Shown one piece after another: positions 23,353 to 31,394 of a DNA stretch of 32,486 nt. Made by a program: the position numbers and the translations under genes. Positions within the stretch are counted from its first letter, which is position 1, and each line of letters begins with the position of its first letter. The notes beneath the pieces were generated by a model that made no database searches, was not told the DNA's origin, and saw only the letters and a list, made by a program, of their open reading frames with translations. This DNA comes from Pseudooceanicola sp. (GTDB lineage Bacteria > Pseudomonadota > Alphaproteobacteria > Rhodobacterales > Rhodobacteraceae), in assembly GCA_002709085.1 (NCBI GenBank), contig PAPR01000041.1:1-32486 (forward strand). Direction: 5' to 3'.

Positions 23353-24743
23353 ATTGCTTCCTTGATAGCCGGGGTCGCTGAAACAGAGGCGATCTGGCGA
23401 GTTTGGAGGACCAGGGTCAGTGCCAGGACAAGCAGCACTGCATCCGCGATCGGAAAGGCAAACCACAGATCATCTATCCCCAACCAGGCATTCATGACGA
23501 CAAGCAGGGCAGGCGTCAGCAGCCAGGGTTTGATCAAGGTCAGTGCCGCGGTCCGGAGTGGATAGCCCATAGCTTGAAAATGCAGGGCGAGGACGAGAAT
23601 GGGCCCGGTGAAGACGTAGAGAGCTGTCATGGGTCGTAGTATCGCGGCGATTGCCCCGATGACCTCTTGGTCGTTCGAGAATATCGCGCCCAGCGGCTCG
23701 CCCGCGACTGTTCCTGCCAGCGCCACGCCAAGACACCACAGGAATGCGCTCCCCATGGCAAGTCGCAGTGCTACGCTTGCCCGATCCAGGCGGCCCGCGC
23801 CGGCGTTGTTGCCGGTGATGCTCTGGGTGGACAGCGCTATCGCCATCTGCGGCAGAAAGGCCAGCCCGAGAAGGCGCGTCACCACACCGTAGGCTGCAAT
23901 ATAGGTGGCATGATCCGCGGCAGTGGTGCCGATGACGAGGATAACGGTGCTTGCCACTAAGGCCATCCCGACGAAGGTCAGGCAAAGGGGGAGGCCAAGC
24001 GAGAGGATCTGTCGCCACCCGGACAGCCAGCTGGCGTGCCGGAGCGCGCCAAGGGGTAGAAGGTCGCAATCGCGTCCCCGAATGACCAGCAACAGCGCCA
24101 GGCCGAAGGTCTGCGCGCCCACGGTGCCGAGGGCGGAGCCGGCCACGCCGAGCCCGAGGAGCACAATCGCGACATAGTTCGCTCCGATGTTCAGCAGGTT
24201 CACGAGCACCGAGAGCAAGGCGATGTGCCCGGCCCGTCCCTCGTTGCGGAAGGCGTCGGCGTGCAGACCTAAAGCGAACTGAATCGGCGCACTCAGGATC
24301 AGGATCAGCAGATAGCTCCGCGCCAGTTCCGCAACCGCCGAGTTTCCGGCAGCGAGTGCGGAGATGATGGCAGAACCCACTGTCAGCGCTCCGACGATCA
24401 GCATTGCAGAGATGGCGAGAGCCAGCCCGTGGGCTCCCGCGAAAACCGCTCCGGCCTCCGTGCGGGACCCGGCGCCCAAATGGCGGGCGAGCAGACTCGA
24501 CATGCCGCCGCCCGCCAGAGTGGTCAGGGCCGTGAGTAGCATGACGACCGGGAAAGCCAAGCTGACCCCTGCCAGGGCGTGGGCACCTACGAAGCGTCCG
24601 ACGAAGACCCCGTCAATCACGTTCAGCAGGCCGCCCGTCGACATGACGACGGCCATGGGCAAGGCATTCGACAGAAACAATCGTCCGACGGGTCGGGTCA
24701 GAAAACGGTTCTCAATTGTAGTCGGGGCGGGTCCAACCGACAT
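23349..24743 (-). CDS. MATE-family efflux transporter
   Basis: A 464-aa inner-membrane multidrug/toxin extrusion antiporter with about twelve helices in two similar halves (NALPMAVVMSTGGLLNVIDG near the start; LGLPLCLTFVGMALVASTVI in the second half). The VFVGRFVGAHALAGVSLAFP box is typical of NorM/DinF-like members. Length is normal and the frame intact. The glyoxalase-family gene overlaps its stop, forming a two-gene operon. Substrate unknown. Confidence 0.9.
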   Translation of the reverse strand: MSVGPAPTTIENRFLTRPVGRLFLSNALPMAVVMSTGGLLNVIDGVFVGRFVGAHALAGVSLAFPVVMLLTALTTLAGGGMSSLLARHLGAGSRTEAGAVFAGAHGLALAISAMLIVGALTVGSAIISALAAGNSAVAELARSYLLILILSAPIQFALGLHADAFRNEGRAGHIALLSVLVNLLNIGANYVAIVLLGLGVAGSALGTVGAQTFGLALLLVIRGRDCDLLPLGALRHASWLSGWRQILSLGLPLCLTFVGMALVASTVILVIGTTAADHATYIAAYGVVTRLLGLAFLPQMAIALSTQSITGNNAGAGRLDRASVALRLAMGSAFLWCLGVALAGTVAGEPLGAIFSNDQEVIGAIAAILRPMTALYVFTGPILVLALHFQAMGYPLRTAALTLIKPWLLTPALLVVMNAWLGIDDLWFAFPIADAVLLVLALTLVLQTRQIASVSATPAIKEAI

Positions 24744-25034
24744 CGCTCACTCCTCCGCGGAGGCATTTCGGATCAGGAGGGAGCCTGCATTACCCACCTG
24801 CGAAATGCTTCGAGGGTGAGATGTCGTCTTGCTCCGGGCTTCACCGTGACTCGCGTCCGCAGGCGGCAGGTGCCCGGCACCTTGCACGTTAGATACGAGG
24901 CAATCCGGACGAAGGCAATACGATTAGAGATGCCAGTGGTCCTCGAGATGTTTACCCTCGCGACGCCGAATAGCATCGGAACGGAGCTTAGGTGTTAGGT
25001 TTAGGCTACGCAGCCGACCTTCGCCTTCAAAGGA
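24744..25034. other. intergenic, upstream region of MATE operon
   Basis: No supported gene. Presumably holds the MATE promoter on the - strand. GGAGTGAGCG lies just before the MATE ATG and gives a plausible ribosome binding site. Confidence 0.4.
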
Positions 25035-25355
25035 TCATGGCCACCGAAGACCCCAGGAGTGTGTGCACCTTAGCTGACGGCCGACGGCCCCGCGAAGCAG
25101 GCCTCGCATCTGATTCACTACCGGGATCGGCTCCCAGACGATTCTGGTCTCCGTCGATGGAAGGCCAGACGCAGACTTGCGCTTGCGCACTTTGGCCGCT
25201 GGGACACGGTGGTTCCATCGCCAGATGATCTCGTCCAGATACGCTGAAGATGCTTCCGTCCGGGACGGTGATACACACCGATCAGAGCACGATGGACAAC
25301 CGCATTCACGGCCTCGACCGTGTTGATATGCGCACCGGTCTTGCTGTTTGGGCAG
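25035..25355 (-). pseudogene. IS1595-family transposase, C-terminal remnant
   Basis: On the - strand KTGAHINTVEAVNAVVHRAL then IGVYHRPGRKHLQR matches the intact transposase (HVNTAEAVISQVQRAL). Near 25240 one base is missing, and the sequence continues in another frame as YLDEIIWRWNHRVP to PIPVVNQMRGLLRGAVGRQL. The N-terminal two thirds are gone. It is clearly homologous to the transposase at 7004-8035 but diverged, and in opposite orientation. The gap 25356-25745 upstream holds no gene I can support. Confidence 0.85.
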
Positions 25356-25745
25356 CGTGCTTGCGCATGACTTGGCTGGCACAAAGATGTCTCTGGAGAT
25401 GGCCAGCACCGCAGCTGTGACTGATGTAGATCAAGTAGGCGATTGTCCCGCTTACACGCCAGAGGGCACGGAGGCCCTCGTCTGCGATCTGGATTGCACG
25501 GCGCCCGTTCTGTCGACGGTCCAAGATGCCCGGGCAGCCGCGCTGGAGCTGCGATCCTCATCCCTGGAAATGTCTGGCGATCTCGATCTCGCGGCCTCGA
25601 TCCGGGGGCCGCCCCCTTCCCGCAACGAAGCACCTTCCTGAGCTGCCCGGCCGCACCCCGAGGTGACGGCCCGGTCCCGTTGCATCTGCCGCAGTCCGGC
25701 CGATGCGCGATCGACGTCTTTCCGTTTTCTTCGGGAACTGCTTTC

Positions 25746-26000
25746 ATGTCTGTCTTTCATCCGCTCGACTTCTCGCGCAGGCGCTTTGGGCCGTGGCCTT
25801 GCCGCGCTCGGTGCGGCGCCAATTCTTCCGCATATCTCTCTCGCCGCGACCGGCCGCTCGCCCGGCTGCGCAAGACCGAAAACGTCTTCACGCGGCTCGG
25901 GGCGGATGTGACCACCCAAGTCTACCCTGGCCGCGGTCACGGCGTCGTCGAGGGTGAAATCAAGGCGCTACGGACCATTCTGAACCAGGCGCCGACATAA
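25746..26000 (+). pseudogene. chimeric remnant: Tat signal joined to hydrolase C-terminus
   Basis: From ATG 25746, FHPLDFSRRRF leads after a one-base shift into GRGLAALGAAPILPHISLAA, an excellent twin-arginine signal peptide with h-region and cleavage-like end. In the original frame the sequence ends RKTENVFTRLGADVTTQVYP then GRGHGVVEGEIKALRTIL, the C-terminus of a carboxylesterase/phospholipase-type alpha/beta hydrolase with the catalytic-like GHG His. Nearly all the hydrolase core is missing. It appears to join two different genes by deletion. Confidence 0.65.
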
Positions 26001-26010
26001 GGAGAAAACA

Positions 26011-26367
26011 ATGCGATACATTCTGCTGACCGTCAGCGTCCTCGCCGCCGGCCCGGTAGCCGGCGAGGTTGCCCTGACGGTTGATCTCGGCCCGACCGAT
26101 CAGGTGACGGCCGAAACCTACACCTGCGGCGCAGACGAGACGATCCCCGTGCGTTACGTCAACGCCGGCCCCAATGTCCTCGCGATCCTCCCGGTCGGCG
26201 GCGAGGAGCGCATCTTCGTGAACGTCGTTTCCGCCTCCGGGGCGCGTTACGCTTCCGGCGCGCATGTCTGGTGGAGCAAGGGCGATAGCGCGACGCTGGA
26301 ACACACGATCGAAGGCACCGTCAGAGACTGCACCCGCGATGATGAAGGGCCGGACACCGGGCAATAG
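26011..26367 (+). CDS. MliC-family lysozyme inhibitor-like protein
   Basis: A 118-aa secreted or periplasmic protein with a Sec signal peptide (MRYILLTVSVLAAGPVAG). The MliC core has YTCGADETIPVRYVNAG, LAILPVGGEERIFVNVVSAS and GARYASGAHVWWSKGDSATL; the ending ...DC supplies the second Cys of the disulfide. MliC proteins inhibit C-type lysozyme. AAGGAG precedes the ATG at 26011, ten bases after the hydrolase remnant. Confidence 0.87.
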   Translation: MRYILLTVSVLAAGPVAGEVALTVDLGPTDQVTAETYTCGADETIPVRYVNAGPNVLAILPVGGEERIFVNVVSASGARYASGAHVWWSKGDSATLEHTIEGTVRDCTRDDEGPDTGQ

Positions 26368-26687
26368 CGCGTCCCGGACATTGAATGGCGCCAGAAGGTC
26401 GCAGCCTGGCCGGTGGTCTTGATAAGCCTGCAAGGAAGGCCGATATACAGATCATGACCAAGTTCAGGTTTCATAGGAAGTTCCTGCTCAACGCAGGGAA
26501 CACACTGAACCGCCGGTAGCCCCGGGCGGGTGGCAGGCTATTGCTTGACCGCGCCTCGGGGTCTTCTCGATCTCAAACAGATCAGACGGATTGACGGACG
26601 CTTCCCTGCGCCCGGTTTGCGCATGTGCGCGGACCACGCGGTCGGGGCGCGTCCGTCGTGGTTCACCTTCCTTGACTGGAGCTCATC
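26368..26687. other. intergenic, possible 21-aa ORF only
   Basis: A short frame at 26454-26519 (ATG to TAG, 21 codons, Arg/Lys/Phe-rich) is the only candidate; it has no strong ribosome binding site. The rest presumably contains the promoter of the DUF1127 gene. Confidence 0.3.
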
Positions 26688-26996
26688 ATGCATCCCTACA
26701 TGCTTAACCGAAACGCCCCGTTCCTTTCTCAGTCCAACGCATCGCCGCTGCCGGCCATTGCCCGACCCGGCCTTTTGCGCCGGATCTTCGGCTCGATCGT
26801 CCACAACTGGAAACGCCGCAGGATGATCGCGGCGCTCGAAGCAATGGACGACCGTCTGCTGCGCGACATCGGCATCCATCGCAGCGAGATCCTGCACGTC
26901 GTCGACGGCCTCACCGCGCGCGAACTTTCCATGCCCCCTGTCTCGCCGGCCTTGCAGCGCGACGCAGCTCGCCTCCGGGCAGGCGAGCGCGCGTGA
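26688..26996 (+). CDS. DUF1127 domain protein
   Basis: A 102-aa protein with the DUF1127 motif at residues about 38-68 (NWKRRRMIAALEAMDDRLLR followed by DIGIHRSEI), an arginine-rich helical unit widespread in alphaproteobacteria; related small proteins influence phosphate uptake and RNA metabolism. N-terminal 35 residues are linker-like. GGAGC lies 9 bases before the ATG. Intact. Confidence 0.88.
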   Translation: MHPYMLNRNAPFLSQSNASPLPAIARPGLLRRIFGSIVHNWKRRRMIAALEAMDDRLLRDIGIHRSEILHVVDGLTARELSMPPVSPALQRDAARLRAGERA

Positions 26997-27065
26997 ATCA
27001 GGCGCGGCACCGGAGCCTCGGTGCCGCCCCGACCCATCCCTGTGATGCAAGAAAGGAGAAACGAG

Positions 27066-27287
27066 ATGATCAGCATGACTGATTTCGAAGACCTGTCCCC
27101 TGAAATCTTTCCATCGCGAGGCCCGAGTGCAGACTGCGTGGCCCGCTGGGAGGATGACGGCGGGCGTCCAGCGGAGCGTCCGGCCGCATCCGGCCGGACC
27201 GCCGACGCCGTGCATATCCCTCCCGCAAGCGTCAGTATCGTGGCGCGGGCGGCCGGACTGTGGGCCGCCCGGCCCGACACGGCGTGA
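27066..27287 (+). CDS. small hypothetical protein, 73 aa
   Basis: Unrecognised. The ATG at 27066 follows AAGGAGAAACGAG, a strong ribosome binding site. The start MISMTDFEDLSPEIFPSRGP is acidic; the C-terminus (SVSIVARAAGLWAARPDTA) is a short amphipathic helix. It lies between DUF1127 and dps in the same direction with short gaps, in a row of small stress-type genes. Confidence 0.55.
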   Translation: MISMTDFEDLSPEIFPSRGPSADCVARWEDDGGRPAERPAASGRTADAVHIPPASVSIVARAAGLWAARPDTA

Positions 27288-27341
27288 TCCCCCTCCCAGC
27301 ACACCCATGGCCCGAAACACCTGTATGACAGGAAACACGAC

Positions 27342-27836
27342 ATGACGATGCAAGCAGAGAAGACTACCATGGTCCCGGGGTCCGAGATCGGCGGCCGGAA
27401 CGACACGGCGGTAAGCGAAGGGCTAATCGGCGCGCTGGCGGGAACCTACCAGCTCATCACTAAGACCCACCTTTGCCACTGGAACATCACGGGGACGCAG
27501 TTTCATGCGGTTCACGAGATGACCGCGACGTTCTACCAGAACAAGTTCGCTGCCGCCGACGACCTGGCCGAGAGGGTCCGAGCGCTTGGCCGGCCCGTCA
27601 CGCTCGATCTGACGGACGCTCCGCGGTGGAACGGTCCTGCTCCGCAAGACGCCGGGGCCCCCGCCGGCAAGATGATCGGGGACCTTGTTCACGATCACCA
27701 CCAATTTGCGACCTGCCTTCGCGAACTTGTTGAAACCGCCGAGCACGCCCGCGATCCGGCGACCGCCGATCTGGCGACGGAGCGGGTGGCGTTTCACGAA
27801 AAGGCCGCCTGGATGCTCGGAGCACTGATCGCGTGA
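27342..27836 (+). CDS. dps: Dps-family ferritin-like protein
   Basis: A 164-aa DNA-protection/iron-storage protein. Ferroxidase-centre signature at residues about 43-80: HLCHWNITGTQFHAVHEMTA, then YQNKFAAADDLAERVRALG, with the HWN, His and D-x-x-x-E residues expected. Dps oxidises Fe(II) with peroxide and stores iron in a 12-mer shell. N-terminal 20 residues are polar and may bind DNA. It fits the metal and oxidative-stress content of this block. Confidence 0.9.
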   Translation: MTMQAEKTTMVPGSEIGGRNDTAVSEGLIGALAGTYQLITKTHLCHWNITGTQFHAVHEMTATFYQNKFAAADDLAERVRALGRPVTLDLTDAPRWNGPAPQDAGAPAGKMIGDLVHDHHQFATCLRELVETAEHARDPATADLATERVAFHEKAAWMLGALIA

Positions 27837-27951
27837 CCTGATCACACGCCAAGGGCGCCCCGGTCACGGCCGGGGCTCGTCAATAGCGGCATGTCGAAGC
27901 GATCTGTAAAATGATACGTTTGCACGTAGAGGGTTAACGACGGGCGTCGCA

Positions 27952-28862
27952 ATGATCCGTCAAGTTCGCGAGTTGCTGGCACCTGTCAAATCCCTCCTCG
28001 GGGGAACTACCCTCTTCATGGCCGGCAACAGTCTGTTGGGCGTCGTTCTGCCGCTTCGGATGGAGACGGCGGATTACCCGGTGGCACTGACCGGCGCGGT
28101 AATGGCAGCCTATTACCTCGGATTGGCGCTCGGCGGACTTCGGGCGAAACGGGTGATCCTGAGGATCGGTCATATTCGCGCCTTTTCGATTTTCGCAGCG
28201 ATGACCGCGGCGGTCTGTCTCGCCTATGGCTTTTGTGGACGCCGATCGCATGGGCAGCGCTGCGCCTGGTCAACGGTTTCTGCATCGCCGGCATGACGAC
28301 CTCGATCGAAAGCTGGCTCAACGATCGCAGCACCAACAAAACGCGAGGGCGCACACTGGGCAGCTACATGCTGGTCTTCTACTTCGCCGTGGCGCTCGGA
28401 CAGACGCTGGTTAACGTCGCGCCTCCGGCCGGCAGCGAATTGCTGATGCTCGCCTCCGCGCTGATCGGGCTGTCTCTCGTGCCGATCGCGCTCACTCGCC
28501 TCGGCGAACCCGAGCTGGCCGAGTTGCGTCCGCTCGGTCTCGGACTGCTTTTCGAAGCCTCGCGCGTCGGCGTGGTAGGAGCGGGAGTTGCTGGAATACT
28601 CGTCGGGTCCTTTTACGCGCTCGGCGTAGTCTTCGCGCGCCAGATCGGGCTGAACGTGACGGAGACGGCGCTATTCATGAGCACTGTCGTGCTGGGTGGG
28701 CTCGGTGCGCAGGTTCCCGTCGGGATGCTCGCCGACAGGTTCGACAGGCGCATCGTGATGGCTTGCATATTGCTCGCGGTCGGCCTGTCGTGGGGCCTAT
28801 TGGCGACCTCGGTCGCCAACGGCGTCTCGCTCGGTCCTCTCTTCGTGATGGCACTTGCCTTT
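27952..28862 (+). pseudogene. MFS transporter, frameshifted and 3'-truncated
   Basis: YcaD-like MFS permease. The first frame (MIRQVRELLAPVKSLLGGTT to AVCLAYGF) breaks at a TTTT run (28231-28234); adding one T restores WTPIAWAALRLVNGFCIAGM, then STNKTRGRTLGSYMLV and GMLADRFDRRIVM (the MFS loop motif). Homology stops at FVMALAFG near 28862, where the 3' end of a DUF488 gene in the opposite direction begins. About the last 100-130 residues are missing. The homopolymer shift could be sequence error; the truncation is not. Confidence 0.82.
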
Positions 28863-29202
28863 GGCCAAGATCCTCAAGTTCGGCCAGCGCGTGCTGAAAG
28901 TCTTCACCCAAGGCGTAGTCGGCGTAGTTGTGAAAACTCCGCACGCGCCAGAAAGCGTTCAGGTTGTCATCAACACCGGGCTGCTTCGGACGGCGGCCCC
29001 CGAGCGCCAGCATGTGCCGGTAGTCGATCTGGTATTCGGCCAGCCGTTGCGGAAAACTGTCGTCGTTGAAGTCCGGGTTGCTGCGGGATTTCGGGAACGA
29101 CCGCACATCGACCAGCAGCGGGACCCCGGCCTGGCGCAGCATGTCGATGACCGTCTCCGGCGGCCGGTTTGAATGTCCGATCGTCGCGAAACCGCCGCTC
29201 AT
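28863..29202 (-). pseudogene. DUF488 protein, 3'-truncated
   Basis: N-terminal two thirds of a DUF488 protein: ATIGHSNRPPETVIDMLRQA, LLVDVRSFPKSRSNPDFN, YRHMLALGGRR and FHNYADYALGEDFQHALAEL. The conserved C-terminal box (normally MCAE...WRCHR) is absent because the sequence runs into the 3' end of the MFS gene near 28862; the frame continues to 28675 as nonsense antisense to MFS. The ATG at 29202 overlaps the DUF2945 stop by ATGA. Confidence 0.82.
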
Positions 29203-29411
29203 GAATCAAGCTTGGTTAACGCGTCCTCCTTGTGCGCCGCGATATGATCGGTCTTGTCACTCTCGATCTCGTATTGCGGCTCATCCTTCGACGCGCGCCG
29301 GCGATGGCCCTTGTAGTCGAAATCCGCCTCGTGAACTTTCACAACGCGGCCCCTGACGCGGCCGGCTTCGGAATTCCAGCTCACATGATCTCCCGTGGAA
29401 AACTTCGCCAT
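29199..29411 (-). CDS. DUF2945 (TUDOR-like) small protein
   Basis: A 70-aa protein of the DUF2945/hypervirulence-associated TUDOR family: FSTGDHVSWNSEAGRVRGRV, then VKVHEADFDYKGHRRRASKD and PQYEIESDKTDHIAAHK. A small beta-barrel is expected; function is not established. AGGAGGTG lies just before the ATG. It is the first gene of an operon with DUF488, with which it commonly pairs. Confidence 0.9.
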   Translation of the reverse strand: MAKFSTGDHVSWNSEAGRVRGRVVKVHEADFDYKGHRRRASKDEPQYEIESDKTDHIAAHKEDALTKLDS

Positions 29412-29479
29412 GATACACCTCCTTCGTCACGTGAAACGCAGAGGTCGCGTGTCGCGTTCCTGACCTTATCTCCTCTGAA

Positions 29480-29507
29480 TTGACAAACCGGTATTCGTCC
29501 TTATCTT
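29480..29507 (+). promoter_or_regulatory. sigma70-like promoter candidate
   Basis: TTGACA (29480-29485) and TATCTT (29502-29507) with a 16-bp spacer, oriented towards the Rnk-like gene at 29663. The -35 is perfect, the -10 weaker. Confidence 0.4.
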
Positions 29508-29662
29508 GACCTGATGGTCACGCACGAAAATCATTTCCGGTTTCTGCTTCTGAACCGCCTGGCTCCCCGGGCGGTCTACGCATAAGCGCGTCTTCGACCA
29601 CCCGGGGCTTTCTCACATCCTTGAATTGAGAACGCGGGCTTCGCCGCCCCGGGAGATACATC

Positions 29663-30130
29663 ATGACCATCACCAGAATGACCGCCCTGCCTGCGGGCAG
29701 CAACTTTCGCTCGCCGTTCGAGCGCTCCGCTGTCGAGACCGGTTTTCTCCTCACGATGGAGGACCGGCTCGGCATCGAGCGTCTGCTTCGCCAACGGGGA
29801 ACCGAGAATGCGCCTAATCCTCCGCTCCTGAACGGGCTTCTGCGCCACAAGCTGCGGATATCGCGCCGCGCTCCCGAGCCCGCTCCACCCGAACTCGTCG
29901 TGGCCGCTTGCCATGTAACCTATATGATCAGCGGCGAGGGTGCGCGTTCGGGCGTGCTTTCCATGTCTCCGATGCCGATCCCCGGTTGCCTTCTCGTGGC
30001 ATCCTTGCTCGGGGCGACCCTGATCGGGATGCGGAAAATGCAGAAGGCGCCGCTTCTGCGGGACGACGGTCAGATCGAGACGGTCATCGTGTTGGATGTG
30101 AGGCCGCCGCACGACCACGACGCGGCTTGA
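29663..30130 (+). CDS. divergent Rnk/GreA-C-like protein, 155 aa
   Basis: A 155-aa protein whose second half (ELVVAACHVTYMISGEGARS, SPMPIPGCLLVASLLGATLI, then GMRKMQKAPLLRDDGQIETV) follows the plan of the GreA/GreB C-terminal (Rnk-type) domain: GxxVxY, a PxxxxLLG block and a final strand. GGGAGA lies upstream of the ATG. The next gene is a clearer Rnk homologue with the same layout, so this may be a diverged tandem copy. Confidence 0.65.
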   Translation: MTITRMTALPAGSNFRSPFERSAVETGFLLTMEDRLGIERLLRQRGTENAPNPPLLNGLLRHKLRISRRAPEPAPPELVVAACHVTYMISGEGARSGVLSMSPMPIPGCLLVASLLGATLIGMRKMQKAPLLRDDGQIETVIVLDVRPPHDHDAA

Positions 30131-30212
30131 TGCCCCGATCCGCCTCCTGCGGGCCAGGGAAGTTGGCAACCCACATGCATCCCGCCACCGAAGGGCGGAA
30201 AAGGAGAATCCC

Positions 30213-30656
30213 ATGAACACGCAGCGCTCCACCTCACGCAGCACCGGGCGGCGGCCCAGAGTCGTCATCGGTGCGGACTGCCTGGACAGGCTCGAAGCCC
30301 TTGCGGAGGGCGCGCTCCAGCGGAACCCGGACCTTGCAGATCGATTGCTCGGCGAGCTCGGCCGGGCGCGCATCGTTCCGGCGGCGAAACTTCCGCCGAA
30401 CGTGGTGGCGATCGGCCGCAGGGTCACCTACCGCGACGAAACGACCGGAAAGGAAACCGCGGTAACGCCGGTCTATCCCGAGGACGCCGACATCGCGCGG
30501 GGTCGGATCTCTGTCCTGACACCGATCGGGGTCGCCCTGATCGGCCTGGCGGAGGGGGCATCGCTGCACTGGGACACCAGGGACGGAAAACGGAGGGTGC
30601 TGACCGTCCTCCACGTCGCTCCTCAGGATGCTGCCGAAGGGGTGGAAGCCGGATGA
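30213..30656 (+). CDS. rnk: nucleoside diphosphate kinase regulator-like (Rnk)
   Basis: A 147-aa protein with an N-terminal helical region (GADCLDRLEALAEGALQRNP) and a GreA/GreB-like C-terminal domain (AIGRRVTYRDETTGKETAVT, PEDADIARGRISVLTPIGVA, LIGLAEGASLHW). Rnk-type proteins bind RNA polymerase through the secondary channel and affect nucleotide metabolism. AAGGAGAA precedes the ATG. Adjacent to a divergent relative. Confidence 0.82.
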   Translation: MNTQRSTSRSTGRRPRVVIGADCLDRLEALAEGALQRNPDLADRLLGELGRARIVPAAKLPPNVVAIGRRVTYRDETTGKETAVTPVYPEDADIARGRISVLTPIGVALIGLAEGASLHWDTRDGKRRVLTVLHVAPQDAAEGVEAG

Positions 30657-30800
30657 TCTGCTGTTTGCGGGGCCTACCCGAGGCCCATGACCTGCCCGGA
30701 AGGCGCCGCAGGGTGCGCTGAAGGCGCCATGACGCTCCTTCCGGGATATCGCAAATCGCCGCGCATCGGCGCCCTTCCCTTCCCGTCGAAAGAGAGTCTC

Positions 30801-31028
30801 ATGAACCGTCACCTTCCGCCTGCCTGCCCGTCCTGCAAGGCATCGCTTCCCCGCGCAGCCGCTCACCGATGTCCGACCTGTCGACACCCGCTCGGCGGCA
30901 TTTCCCTTCTCATCCGGATGTCCTGCCGTCGTTGCGGCGCGGCAATCGAGAAACGCGCCGGCGCCGCCGCGACCTGTCTAAGGTGCCGGTCTCTGCGTCC
31001 CTCCCGGCTCCGGCCGCAGGACAGCTGA
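30801..31028 (+). CDS. small four-CxxC zinc-ribbon protein
   Basis: A 75-aa protein with CxxC pairs at residues 9-12, 24-27, 42-45 and 59-62, enough for two zinc ribbons, and an Arg-rich tail. No family recognised. GAAAGAGAG precedes the ATG at 30801. It could be a zinc-binding nucleic-acid or adaptor protein; its place in a metal/stress block is noted. Same direction as the Rnk genes. Confidence 0.6.
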   Translation: MNRHLPPACPSCKASLPRAAAHRCPTCRHPLGGISLLIRMSCRRCGAAIEKRAGAAATCLRCRSLRPSRLRPQDS

Positions 31029-31394
31029 GAAAGAACTTGTTCTCGTCTTTGGTAGCCGGTCTGACCTTCGACCCTCATTCTTGTCGCTGTTGGCTTGATA
31101 ATCACTTGAACAGAATGGCGGATACAATCGGAGTGACATCCAGGCTGGCCGACGGCCTTGCCCCAACTTGAATGGGACGTCGGCTGTTCGGTCTTTTCGC
31201 AAATCGTAGAAGGCATCGCATGCGTCCTTACGGGTTGGACATGCCCGTTTGAAACCAATATATGCCGATTGCATGGCAGCGCGCGATGGCGTCGTGTTTT
31301 CGCTGCCGGAACTCCGCTATTCGCAACTGAATTCCTGAACGCCCGGATTTGCTCTCGCACCTCTTGTGCGGGGTTTGAAGTGAGGAGGTCTATC
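31029..31394. other. intergenic, nothing clear
   Basis: No supported gene in 366 bases. Upstream region of the DMT transporter, which starts after GAGGAGGT at 31382-31389. No terminator with a T-run seen. Confidence 0.4.

Noticed and set aside
31158-31394. Upstream extension of the DMT transporter frame
   Set aside because: The strong GAGGAGGT and normal EamA N-terminus start at 31395; the extension has no homology-like sequence.
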